A DNA stretch of 7,231 nt from Clostridiaceae bacterium (GTDB lineage Bacteria > Bacillota > Clostridia > UBA1212 > DUPL01), in assembly GCA_012522035.1 (NCBI GenBank), contig JAAYLF010000355.1, positions 1 through 7,231 on the forward strand, written 5' to 3'. The notes under the pieces are model-generated. The model did no database searches. It saw only the letters and a list, made by a program, of their open reading frames with translations, and was not told the DNA's origin. Both the position numbers and the translations under genes were made by a program. Positions 1 to 6,267 of the stretch are shown here, piece by piece (the stretch's first letter is position 1; the number at the start of each line of letters is the position of its first letter).

Positions 1-2
1 CT

Positions 3-83
3 CTTATAGCAACCCCTGAAATTATACACGTAAATGTATGTGATTGGCAAGATGCTTTTAACAATTATTTGCCTGGAAAATAA
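3..83 (+). CDS. C-terminal end of an unidentified upstream gene (partial)
   Basis: The third plus-strand frame is open from the window edge to a TAA at 81-83 and reads as 26 residues ending in NNYLPGK. The other two plus frames hit stops within 20 bases. The composition (IIHVNV, CDWQDAF) looks like ordinary protein, and the stop falls 48 bases before the enolase start, a normal gene spacing. The tail is too short to assign a family and I do not recognise it. An open frame of this length could also arise by chance, so this is a moderate call. If it is real, the enolase promoter overlaps the end of this gene. Confidence 0.45.
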   Translation, partial: LIATPEIIHVNVCDWQDAFNNYLPGK

Positions 84-97
84 AATGGTGTTATTAT
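69..97 (+). promoter_or_regulatory. Probable sigma-A promoter of eno
   Basis: TTGCCT (69-74, 4 of 6 matches to the -35 consensus) and TATTAT (92-97, 5 of 6 matches to the -10) are separated by exactly 17 bases. Transcription would start near 104, giving a leader of about 28 bases before the enolase ATG. The -35 lies inside the putative end of the upstream frame, so read-through from that gene is also possible. Confidence 0.5.
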
Positions 98-117
98 ATG
101 CTCAAATAGCATTACTC

Positions 118-125
118 AAGGAGGT
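118..125 (+). promoter_or_regulatory. Ribosome binding site of eno
   Basis: AAGGAGGT is a full-length Shine-Dalgarno sequence. Its AGGAGG core ends 7 bases before the ATG at 132. It fixes the enolase start and predicts efficient translation. Confidence 0.85.
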
Positions 126-131
126 AATAAT

Positions 132-1367
132 ATGAGAAGAATTAAAGATGTTTACGGTAGAGAAATTCTGGATTCCAGAGGAAACCCTACTGTTGAAGCG
201 GTAGTTATCCTCGACGATGGTACTGTTGCTACTGGAATGGTGCCCTCTGGTGCTTCTACTGGAGAATATGAAGCATTGGAACTTAGGGATGGCGGAACCA
301 GGTATGGCGGCAAAGGCGTACAAAAGGCTGTAAAGAATATTGACGGTCCTATTAGAGATGTAATAATTGGACTTGATGTTACAGATATATATACCATTGA
401 CAGGTTAATGATAGAGGCGGATGGAACAAAAGAAAAGAAAAAACTTGGTGCAAACAGCATACTGGCTGTTTCCATCGCTTGCTGTCATGCAGCGGCAAAG
501 AGTTTGAACATCCCTCTGTACAGATTTCTGGGCGGAGTTGCAGGCACAAAACTGCCAAGACCCATGATGAACATTCTAAATGGCGGTGCTCATGCTGATA
601 ATAATGTGGATATTCAGGAGTTCATGATACTTCCAACAGAAGAAAGATTTGCAGTATCTCTTGAGCAGTGTGCAAATGTATTCCATACCTTGAAAGCGCT
701 CCTGAAGTCAAAGGGTTTGTCCACAGCTGTTGGTGATGAAGGAGGATTTGCCCCAAATCTGGGCGATGATACGGAAGCTATTGAGCTCATCCTTCAGGCC
801 ATTGAAAAGGCAGGCTACAAGGTTGGACAGGATTTCAATATTGCCCTGGATGCTGCAGCTAGCGAATGGAAAACGGATGACGGCTATTTGTTCCCAAAGA
901 AAAACAAGAAAATGACTGTGGAAGAACTGATTTCATATTGGGAGAAGCTGGTTAATGATTATCCGATAGTATCAATTGAGGATCCGCTGGGAGAAAACGA
1001 TTGGGATGCCTTTGCAGAGCTTACAAGGCGTATTGGCGATAAAGTAATGATTGTTGGCGATGACTTGTTTGTAACCAATCCCGAGAGACTGCTAAAAGGT
1101 ATTGAAATGAAAGCGGGCAATTCAATTCTCATAAAGCTGAACCAAATCGGTTCTGTTAGCGAGACATTGAAAGCCATACAGATTGCCAAGGATGCCAACT
1201 TCAATGTTATTGTATCGCATCGTTCAGGTGAAACTGAAGATACAACCATTTCAGATTTGGCTGTGGCTACAAATGCCGGATTCATCAAGACCGGTGCACC
1301 AAGCCGCGGCGAGAGGGTTGCAAAGTACAACAGACTATTGAGAATTGAAGATAAAAGACCATGCTAA
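132..1367 (+). CDS. eno: Enolase (phosphopyruvate hydratase), short C-terminus
   Basis: Enolase interconverts 2-phosphoglycerate and phosphoenolpyruvate in glycolysis and gluconeogenesis, in the cytoplasm, with Mg2+. The 411-residue product shows the whole family signature. It has the N-terminal LDSRGNPTVE (13-22), the mobile loop SGASTGEYEALELRDGG (39-55), HADNNVDIQEF (154-164), GDEGG with the general acid Glu203, and metal ligands Asp240, Glu283 (SIED) and Asp310 (VGDD). It also has the base Lys335 (LIKLNQIG), SHRSGETED (362-370) and Lys386 (IKTG). The start is set by a strong RBS. Typical bacterial enolases have about 430 residues. This one stops just after LLRIED with the tail KRPC, so the last 15-20 residues are missing, and neither of the other frames past the stop restores a normal end. 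The gene appears on its own here, not with gap-pgk-tpi-pgm, so it could be the sole enolase or a second copy. Fold and activity are well supported. Confidence 0.96.
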   Translation: MRRIKDVYGREILDSRGNPTVEAVVILDDGTVATGMVPSGASTGEYEALELRDGGTRYGGKGVQKAVKNIDGPIRDVIIGLDVTDIYTIDRLMIEADGTKEKKKLGANSILAVSIACCHAAAKSLNIPLYRFLGGVAGTKLPRPMMNILNGGAHADNNVDIQEFMILPTEERFAVSLEQCANVFHTLKALLKSKGLSTAVGDEGGFAPNLGDDTEAIELILQAIEKAGYKVGQDFNIALDAAASEWKTDDGYLFPKKNKKMTVEELISYWEKLVNDYPIVSIEDPLGENDWDAFAELTRRIGDKVMIVGDDLFVTNPERLLKGIEMKAGNSILIKLNQIGSVSETLKAIQIAKDANFNVIVSHRSGETEDTTISDLAVATNAGFIKTGAPSRGERVAKYNRLLRIEDKRPC

Positions 1368-1372
1368 TTATT

Positions 1373-1398
1373 AAGGAGCCATATTTCAGGCTCCTTTT
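1373..1398 (+). terminator. Rho-independent terminator of eno, probably shared
   Basis: AAGGAGCC (1373-1380) pairs perfectly with GGCTCCTT (1389-1396) around an 8-base loop and runs into TTTT, starting 6 bases after the enolase stop. The leftward gene ends at 1405, so the same hairpin sits directly in its 3' end too. In that direction the T-run is poor (TTAATAATTA), so termination there should be weaker. Confidence 0.8.
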
Positions 1399-1404
1399 CA
1401 TATC

Positions 1405-4149
1405 TCATTTCTTGTTTTTGTGGAGGAATGCCGATACTCTTAAAAGTATCAATGTAAAACATGCTACAAGATAAGCTGTGTATGAATGGTTAACCACTTC
1501 TACGGTTTCAAGCCCGCCAAGCAGAACAATGTCAAATACTTCGATGCTGGAATCATCTATATTGTTGAATGATATTCTTCCCTGGGCAAAGGTGTTGTCG
1601 CTTGCCTCAAAGAGCTTTCTGCCAGACAGGAATACATCGAAACCATCATCATTTACAGTCATTGTAAACTGATAAAACTTGTTTCTATGTATGGGAACAG
1701 CAACACTGTTTATTATATCCGTCTTGTCATCCTGTTTCTTAAGCAGGTTTATTCTTCCGTCCTCAATTTCCAGTATGTATCCATTGTCGTTTTCATCAAG
1801 TCTTGCAGCCAGCTCAATCTTGTCATTCTGCCCTATTGAAAAAATGAAGGATATGGTTCCATTATCAAACAATATGTCTGCTTCATTAAAGGCTTCCAGT
1901 TCCCCTTTGTACAGCAAAGGCATTTTTATACTGCCAAATTTGTCACCACTGTATATTATCTTTGAACTCAATGCCTCAATATCAATTTTTACGCTGGTGA
2001 CATTTTCCCCATACAGTTTGTGGTTTTTGTACTCAGGTACAGTAATTTCACCAGTGTGAGGATCCAAAATGACTGGATGGTGTGTTCCTTTGAGAATCAC
2101 ACTACCTGAATAATTGTCGCTTCCAGTATTTGCAATGAAGTATATGTCCTCAGTTTCAGTTTTTCTGTGTATGTATGTAACAATGCTCTTGTACGAGTCA
2201 ATGTTTTCAAAGGCCACATCCCTAACCTTGATTGCCTCATTTACAGCCAGCTCCAATAAGTCAATGTTTTTGAAATAGTCATTGGTACCGTAGTCATAGG
2301 AACATATGAAGTACGCTTGTCCATTCTTTGTGTTGGTCCTTTTGTATATGTTTCCTTTTGCTGTAGTGAAATATATGTCAGCACCAAAAATATATTTAAT
2401 TGCTTCCTTTACTTCATTATCTTTTCCTTTTTCAACGGCTTTTGTAGGGAGCTTGTATGTGGCAATAATTTTGCCGCCATTGTCGTAGTATTCCTTCAGG
2501 ACTTCCAATGTTTCAATACTGATTACTTCACTTCCTGGAAGGATAATAAGAGAATACTTGTCCAAGCCCTTTTCCCTGATATGGTCAGGGTGCAGATACA
2601 TGAAATCAAGCTGCATATCCTGATGCAGATACTCACCTATGTCTATATAGTCGGCATATGGAATGCTTTCTCTTGAGTTGTTGCCGGGTGTATATGCATA
2701 ATTCAGCGTCTCTATTGGATAAACGACTCCTACCTCAACGACGGTTTCTCCTCTTTGAAGCATGGTGTTCAGTCTGGAGATGAGAGTATTAAGACCCGGG
2801 ACGTACTTTGCCAGTTCGTTTTTGTTAAACAAATTGTTATTGCTCGAGTTTTCACTGGAATTGTATATCGAACTCAGGTAAACATGGTTGACTCCCTTGG
2901 AATAAGCCTCAAGAACAGTTCTGTACATAGTGTTTTTGTCTATTGTTTCATATGGGCTGAACAGATTAGCCCCTGTCAGGCTTTTCCCATAATTGTAAGT
3001 TGCAGAGCTTACGAGCTTTATGTATTTTTTAGATACAGAATAATTCGACAATCCATCAAAAACTGGAATATCTATGTATTTGAAGAATTTAATCAAGTCA
3101 CCGCAGTATTCGGTTGGTACAAGGGAGTGAAACGCATATGGACTTCCCATGAGTTTGATTTTGGTGTCGCTGGCAAATTCATTCATTGCTTTTAGAAACC
3201 CATCTAACAGCAGTTCGGTTCTGAAGGAATACAAGGCTATTTTTGAATAAGCATACTCTTCGCCTATGTCATAGACCAAGGCGGGATAAAGGAGGGTTGA
3301 TTTGAACCCGTATTTTTCTTCAAACTTCACGTTAAAGTCTTCAGTCCATGCAATACCGCCGTTAATATTGGCGATATTGATATTTGCCATGTACGCCGTG
3401 TCTATAGTGTCAGGAAAATACTCAGGATAATTGTAGACAAAGTTCTTGTAGCTTACTTCTATGAATTTCCTGGATGCATCTCTTGAAAGAAAGTTAACTG
3501 AGCCTGTTTTTTTCAGGAGTTCGTTCTCCACTTTTCTAAGCATAAAAAACATAATCTTCCAATCACCGGAACCTTTTGGTGCGGTTACGGACAGTTTTCC
3601 ATCCTGCACAAACTCCGTCAAGTCATTCAGTGCCTTTGTTTCAATATTCATTCCAACTATGGACATGACTTTTCCATCTGGTACATCAAACTCAACGGTA
3701 GTGCCATCTGACAGGGATAGTTCTTCCACAAACAAAAACTCCATGCTGTCTTCCTTGTATTTCTCCAGGAAAATGTTTGTAACATGAGCCAGATTTGTAA
3801 AGTCATAGTATAATGAAACTTTTGAGTCATTCATATTTACAACATTCAATATGTTTCTGAAAAATGAGTCGAATTCCTGGGTGCCAGGATAAGGCTCTGT
3901 TGAAAAATCAGACAAAAAAGCATATCCGTTCCACATACTGGTTTCGGATACTTTCGTTATGTTGTCGTTAAAATCATTCTTGTTTAGTTTTCCATTCAAC
4001 ACATAAGTGGATCTTGCAGTTTTTTCTATGGATGGGTACAGAAAGCCTTCAATATCGTCTCCGTATTCGTATCCATATACGCCCGTTACCATAACCAGTA
4101 CGGTAACGAGCGCCAAGATATCTATTAGAAGTCGCTTAATACCTTTCAT
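1405..4149 (-). CDS. Membrane-anchored glycoside-hydrolase-like protein (GH106-like architecture)
   Basis: This 914-residue protein is predicted to sit outside the membrane. It has an N-terminal signal anchor (about residues 6-27, after MKGIKR), a long extracytoplasmic part, and a second hydrophobic helix (about 888-907) followed by the basic tail HKNKK. In between, the order is an N-terminal domain, a barrel-like domain (about 225-465) containing AWTEDF (267-272) and YNYGKSLTGANLF (385-397), a glutamine-amidotransferase-like Rossmann domain (about 470-595; VGVVYPIE, LIILPGSEV), a beta-sandwich (IYFIANTG, ILDPHTGEI), and a LamG/concanavalin-like domain (about 740-880). From memory of the family, this order resembles GH106 alpha-L-rhamnosidase-like proteins. 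The substrate is unknown, and one expected catalytic Glu appears to be Asn395. I chose the ATG at 4149 because AAAGGA lies 9 bases upstream and the ATG follows the lysA stop by 4 bases. A TTG at 4170 would add 7 residues and overlap lysA, but has no well-spaced RBS. A non-enzymatic carbohydrate-binding role is possible. Confidence 0.6.
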   Translation of the reverse strand: MKGIKRLLIDILALVTVLVMVTGVYGYEYGDDIEGFLYPSIEKTARSTYVLNGKLNKNDFNDNITKVSETSMWNGYAFLSDFSTEPYPGTQEFDSFFRNILNVVNMNDSKVSLYYDFTNLAHVTNIFLEKYKEDSMEFLFVEELSLSDGTTVEFDVPDGKVMSIVGMNIETKALNDLTEFVQDGKLSVTAPKGSGDWKIMFFMLRKVENELLKKTGSVNFLSRDASRKFIEVSYKNFVYNYPEYFPDTIDTAYMANINIANINGGIAWTEDFNVKFEEKYGFKSTLLYPALVYDIGEEYAYSKIALYSFRTELLLDGFLKAMNEFASDTKIKLMGSPYAFHSLVPTEYCGDLIKFFKYIDIPVFDGLSNYSVSKKYIKLVSSATYNYGKSLTGANLFSPYETIDKNTMYRTVLEAYSKGVNHVYLSSIYNSSENSSNNNLFNKNELAKYVPGLNTLISRLNTMLQRGETVVEVGVVYPIETLNYAYTPGNNSRESIPYADYIDIGEYLHQDMQLDFMYLHPDHIREKGLDKYSLIILPGSEVISIETLEVLKEYYDNGGKIIATYKLPTKAVEKGKDNEVKEAIKYIFGADIYFTTAKGNIYKRTNTKNGQAYFICSYDYGTNDYFKNIDLLELAVNEAIKVRDVAFENIDSYKSIVTYIHRKTETEDIYFIANTGSDNYSGSVILKGTHHPVILDPHTGEITVPEYKNHKLYGENVTSVKIDIEALSSKIIYSGDKFGSIKMPLLYKGELEAFNEADILFDNGTISFIFSIGQNDKIELAARLDENDNGYILEIEDGRINLLKKQDDKTDIINSVAVPIHRNKFYQFTMTVNDDGFDVFLSGRKLFEASDNTFAQGRISFNNIDDSSIEVFDIVLLGGLETVEVVNHSYTAYLVACFTLILLRVSAFLHKNKK

Positions 4150-4153
4150 GCTA

Positions 4154-5431
4154 TCATTTCCTTTTTTCAATTATCCTTTTCAAATCCTCGTCAAAGTCAA
4201 GGGTTTGAAAATAATCTTCTGGTGTTTCAGCCCTTCTTATGAGCTGTGTGGTTCTGTCCGATTTGAGAAGTATTTCTGCAGATCTTAATTTGCCATTGTA
4301 GTTGTAGCCCATGGCAAAGCCGTGCGCACCGGCATCGTGTATGGCCAGTATGTCGCCAATCTCAATCTCAGGCATGGCTCTGTCAATTGCAAACTTGTCG
4401 TTGTTTTCGCACAATCCGCCGGTAATGTCGTATACATGGGTGTTTGGCATGTCTTCCTTGCCCATTACATTTATGTGATGGTATGCTCCATACATGGCAG
4501 GTCTTAGAAGATTTGCAGCACAGGCATCAACACCAATATAGTTTTTGTATATGTTTTTACGGTGAATTGCCCTGGTTACAAGTATGCCATGAGGACCTGT
4601 AATATATCTGCCGAGTTCTGTCTTTATAGCCAGGTCGTCACGCACATTTGAAGGTTTGATTATTCTTTCAAATGCCTCTTTAACCCCATTTCCTATATAC
4701 ATCAAATCGGCAGCTTTTTCCCCTGGCCTGTAAGGTATTCCTATACCTCCTGACAGATTCACGAAAGTAAAATCAGCTCCAGTGAGGTTGTTGATTTCAA
4801 CAGCCAGTTCAAAAAGCATTTCTGCAGGTTTACCGTAAAGGCTGTCATCTAGTACATTGCTGGCAAGAAAAGCGTGAATTCCAAACTCTTCAACACCTTT
4901 TGACATAAGAATCCTTATTCCTTGTATGAGCTGCTCCTTTGTCATGCCGTACTTTGCATCACCAGGATTGCCCATTATTGTATTGCCTATCATCATTTCT
5001 CCGCCAGGATTGTATCTTAGGCAGATTTTTTTAGGCAAACCTGCGTGTTTTTCCAAGAACTCTATATGTGTAAAATCGTCAAGATTGATTATGCTGTCAA
5101 GTTCGCGGGCATAAAGATAGTCTTCGGCAGGAGTAACATTGGATGAAAACATGATATCATCCCCAGTACATCCTATTGCTTCTGCCAGCATTAGTTCCGT
5201 GTAGGACGAACAGTCAAGTCCGCATCCTTCCTCTTTGATTATTCTAAGAAGTGTGGAATTTGGACATGCTTTCACTGCATAATATTCCTTGAAGTTTTTA
5301 TTCCATGCAAAGGCCTTTTGCAGATTTCTAATGCCTTGCCTTATTCCTTCTTCGTCATAGATATAGAATGGGGTTGGATATTTCTTACAGATTTCCTTGA
5401 TTTCTTCATGAGTAAAAAACGGTTTTTTCAT
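4154..5431 (-). CDS. lysA: Diaminopimelate decarboxylase, variant subfamily
   Basis: This is a PLP-dependent fold-type III decarboxylase that converts meso-2,6-diaminopimelate to L-lysine in the cytoplasm. In the 425 residues, YYAVKACPN carries the PLP lysine (Lys54), GIHAF carries the ring-stacking histidine (His185), and NLSGGIGIPYRPG (225-237) binds the phosphate. ELGR (272-275), CENND (341-345, the dimer-interface cysteine region) and a tyrosine in GYNYNGKLRSAEIL (375-387) complete the site. Textbook LysA reads HCHIGSQ, EPGR and CESGD at these places. The forms here (HAFLASN, ELGR, CENND) match, from memory, a LysA subgroup common in anaerobic Firmicutes and Bacteroides. The start is certain: an in-frame TAG directly precedes the ATG, and AGGAGA lies at 5443-5448, 11 bases upstream, a rather long gap. 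It has its own promoter downstream of engB and is followed 4 bases later by the hydrolase-like gene. The leader of about 40 bases is too short for a lysine riboswitch. Another D-amino-acid or polyamine substrate is less likely. Confidence 0.85.
   Translation of the reverse strand: MKKPFFTHEEIKEICKKYPTPFYIYDEEGIRQGIRNLQKAFAWNKNFKEYYAVKACPNSTLLRIIKEEGCGLDCSSYTELMLAEAIGCTGDDIMFSSNVTPAEDYLYARELDSIINLDDFTHIEFLEKHAGLPKKICLRYNPGGEMMIGNTIMGNPGDAKYGMTKEQLIQGIRILMSKGVEEFGIHAFLASNVLDDSLYGKPAEMLFELAVEINNLTGADFTFVNLSGGIGIPYRPGEKAADLMYIGNGVKEAFERIIKPSNVRDDLAIKTELGRYITGPHGILVTRAIHRKNIYKNYIGVDACAANLLRPAMYGAYHHINVMGKEDMPNTHVYDITGGLCENNDKFAIDRAMPEIEIGDILAIHDAGAHGFAMGYNYNGKLRSAEILLKSDRTTQLIRRAETPEDYFQTLDFDEDLKRIIEKRK
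4159..4164 (-). promoter_or_regulatory. RBS that decides the start of the hydrolase-like gene
   Basis: Read on the minus strand, AAAGGA lies inside the last codons of lysA and 9 bases before the ATG at 4149. The order RBS, lysA TGA, four bases, ATG is the usual arrangement for translational coupling. It favours this ATG over the upstream in-frame TTG. Confidence 0.65.
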
Positions 5432-5479
5432 CTATCATTTCATCTCCTGTTACAATGACTTAAACATATACAGTAAAGT

Positions 5480-5508
5480 ATTATAAATTATGTGCCTTGT
5501 GTTGTAAA
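5480..5508 (-). promoter_or_regulatory. Strong sigma-A promoter of lysA and the hydrolase-like gene
   Basis: On the minus strand, TTTACA (5508-5503, 5 of 6) and a perfect TATAAT (5485-5480) are 17 bases apart. The -35 begins 9 bases past the engB stop codon. Transcription should start near 5473, about 42 bases before the lysA ATG. No terminator hairpin is visible between engB and this promoter, so lysA probably receives both its own and engB transcripts. Confidence 0.7.
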
Positions 5509-5517
5509 TAGAAAAAG

Positions 5518-6099
5518 TTAAAGTTGGATGCACTTGTCTATGGCTTCCCACAACTTGTCCATTCCTGTCTTTTTTATATTCGACACAGGAATGATTTCGC
5601 AGTCGGCATTCAAGGTCTGTCGGATAATACTTATATTCTTGTGGTAATGGGTCTTCCCTATCTTGTCCGCCTTGGTTGCGGCAATAATATGGTTTAGGTT
5701 GTTTGCCTTTATCCATGTCATCATTTGAATGTCATCCTGCGTAGGCTTGCGTCGTATGTCTACAAGCAGAATAATCAGTGAAAGATTTCTGCTTTTGTTT
5801 AGATAATCCTCAACTATTCTTCCCCAGCTTCTTCTCTCTTCCTTTGATACAGCAGCATATCCATAGCCTGGAAGATCAACAAACAAAAGCACATCATCTA
5901 TATTAAAGAAGTTTATGAGACGGGTTATTCCCTGCCTTGATCCGCTTCTTGCAAGATTTTTTCTGTTTACCAGGGCATTAATCAGTGATGACTTGCCTAC
6001 GTTGGAACGTCCTGCAAATGCTATTTCAGGAATTCCAAGGTCCGGATACTGTAATGGCTTTGTACATGATATTAAAAATTTGGGATTCTTGACAATCAT
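5518..6099 (-). CDS. engB: Ribosome-assembly GTPase EngB (YsxC/YihA)
   Basis: EngB is a small TRAFAC-class GTPase needed for late assembly of the 50S ribosomal subunit, and in many bacteria it is essential. The 193 residues are the normal length and carry every G motif: GRSNVGKS (30-37, P-loop), Thr59 in QGITRLINFF (switch I), DLPGYG (75-80), TKAD (142-145) and VSNIKKTG (172-179, G5). The ATG at 6099 is supported by AAGGAGA 5 bases upstream. In many Firmicutes engB lies just after lon, but no lon is adjacent here: the gene begins a leftward run and faces the NYN gene. It has its own promoter at 6132-6160. The lysA gene follows after 86 bases, with an internal promoter. Assignment is secure. 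Confidence 0.96.
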   Translation of the reverse strand: MIVKNPKFLISCTKPLQYPDLGIPEIAFAGRSNVGKSSLINALVNRKNLARSGSRQGITRLINFFNIDDVLLFVDLPGYGYAAVSKEERRSWGRIVEDYLNKSRNLSLIILLVDIRRKPTQDDIQMMTWIKANNLNHIIAATKADKIGKTHYHKNISIIRQTLNADCEIIPVSNIKKTGMDKLWEAIDKCIQL

Positions 6100-6104
6100 A
6101 AGTC

Positions 6105-6111
6105 TCTCCTT
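6105..6111 (-). promoter_or_regulatory. Ribosome binding site of engB
   Basis: AAGGAGA on the minus strand ends 5 bases before the ATG at 6099, which fixes the engB start. Confidence 0.75.
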
Positions 6112-6131
6112 GGCTGAATTTTTACATTGAG

Positions 6132-6160
6132 ATTATACAATCAATCCGGCATTTGCGCAA
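6132..6160 (-). promoter_or_regulatory. Probable engB promoter
   Basis: A perfect TATAAT (6137-6132 on the minus strand) stands 17 bases downstream of TTGCGC (6160-6155), a 3-of-6 match to the -35. Transcription would start near 6125, giving a leader of about 26 bases. The weak -35 is the core of a 12-bp palindrome, which suggests that a DNA-binding protein may act here. Confidence 0.6.
6137..6147 (-). repeat. 11-bp inverted repeat, copy at the engB promoter
   Basis: On the minus strand this reads GGATTGATTGT. It covers part of the spacer and the first base of the -10 of the engB promoter. The same 11 bases occur on the plus strand at 6254-6264. It could be a paired regulatory site, or a chance match in AT-rich DNA. 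Confidence 0.4.
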
Positions 6161-6162
6161 AT
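6151..6162. promoter_or_regulatory. 12-bp perfect palindrome over the engB -35, candidate operator
   Basis: ATTTGCGCAAAT is a perfect 12-bp dyad containing the whole engB -35 hexamer. It ends 13 bases before the -35 of the divergent NYN promoter. A dimeric regulator bound here could block engB and touch the NYN promoter. No regulator gene is visible in the window except, possibly, the winged-helix-like part of the NYN protein. A palindrome of this size can also occur by chance. Confidence 0.35.
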
Positions 6163-6174
6163 TTGGACAAGTAT

Positions 6175-6203
6175 TTGATTTTATCGAAAATTGGTAGTAT
6201 TAT
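6175..6203 (+). promoter_or_regulatory. Probable promoter of the NYN gene
   Basis: TTGATT (6175-6180, 4 of 6) and TATTAT (6198-6203, 5 of 6) are 17 bases apart. Transcription would start near 6210. The leader of about 58 bases would then include the left copy of the 16-bp inverted repeat and the RBS. The promoter is back to back with the engB promoter, with the two -35 elements 14 bases apart. Confidence 0.55.
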
Positions 6204-6225
6204 AGATGTGTGTACCTAGACAACC

Positions 6226-6241
6226 AAATACTGCCGTTTGC
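6226..6241 (+). repeat. Left arm of the 16-bp inverted repeat flanking the NYN gene
   Basis: AAATACTGCCGTTTGC is the exact reverse complement of 7074-7089. This copy is in the predicted 5' leader of the NYN mRNA and ends 8 bases before the AGGAGG of its RBS. The match stops at both ends of the 16 bases, apart from isolated chance matches. Confidence 0.9.
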
Positions 6242-6249
6242 CATTTTGC

Positions 6250-6256
6250 AGGAGGA
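6250..6256 (+). promoter_or_regulatory. RBS that decides the NYN gene start
   Basis: AGGAGGA is a strong Shine-Dalgarno sequence. The first in-frame start after it is ATG at 6268, about 12 bases away, which is longer than usual. The upstream in-frame TTG at 6238 would lie before this RBS and inside the 16-bp repeat, and is therefore unlikely. The bases CTGC (6231-6234) and GCAG (6248-6251) could form a short local hairpin touching this site. Confidence 0.65.
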
Positions 6257-6264
6257 TTGATTGT
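6254..6264 (+). repeat. 11-bp inverted repeat, copy at the NYN start region
   Basis: GGATTGATTGT begins in the last bases of the NYN RBS and ends 3 bases before the ATG at 6268. It is the reverse complement of 6137-6147, 106 bases away on the other side of the divergent promoters. Confidence 0.4.
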
Positions 6265-6267
6265 TTA

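Noticed and set aside
1679..2059. Plus-strand open frames inside the large minus-strand gene and lysA (for example 1679-2059, 2317-2676, 2755-3195, 3461-3787)
   Set aside because: They are antisense shadows of well-supported genes, rich in Ser, Phe and Cys, with no suitable RBS or recognisable domain.
5432..5517. Lysine riboswitch upstream of lysA
   Set aside because: The leader after the predicted start is only about 42 bases, far shorter than the L-box, and no structured elements are seen.
5450..5716. 88-codon minus-strand frame overlapping the 3' part of engB
   Set aside because: It lies mostly inside engB in another frame and has no family features, so it is a shadow frame.
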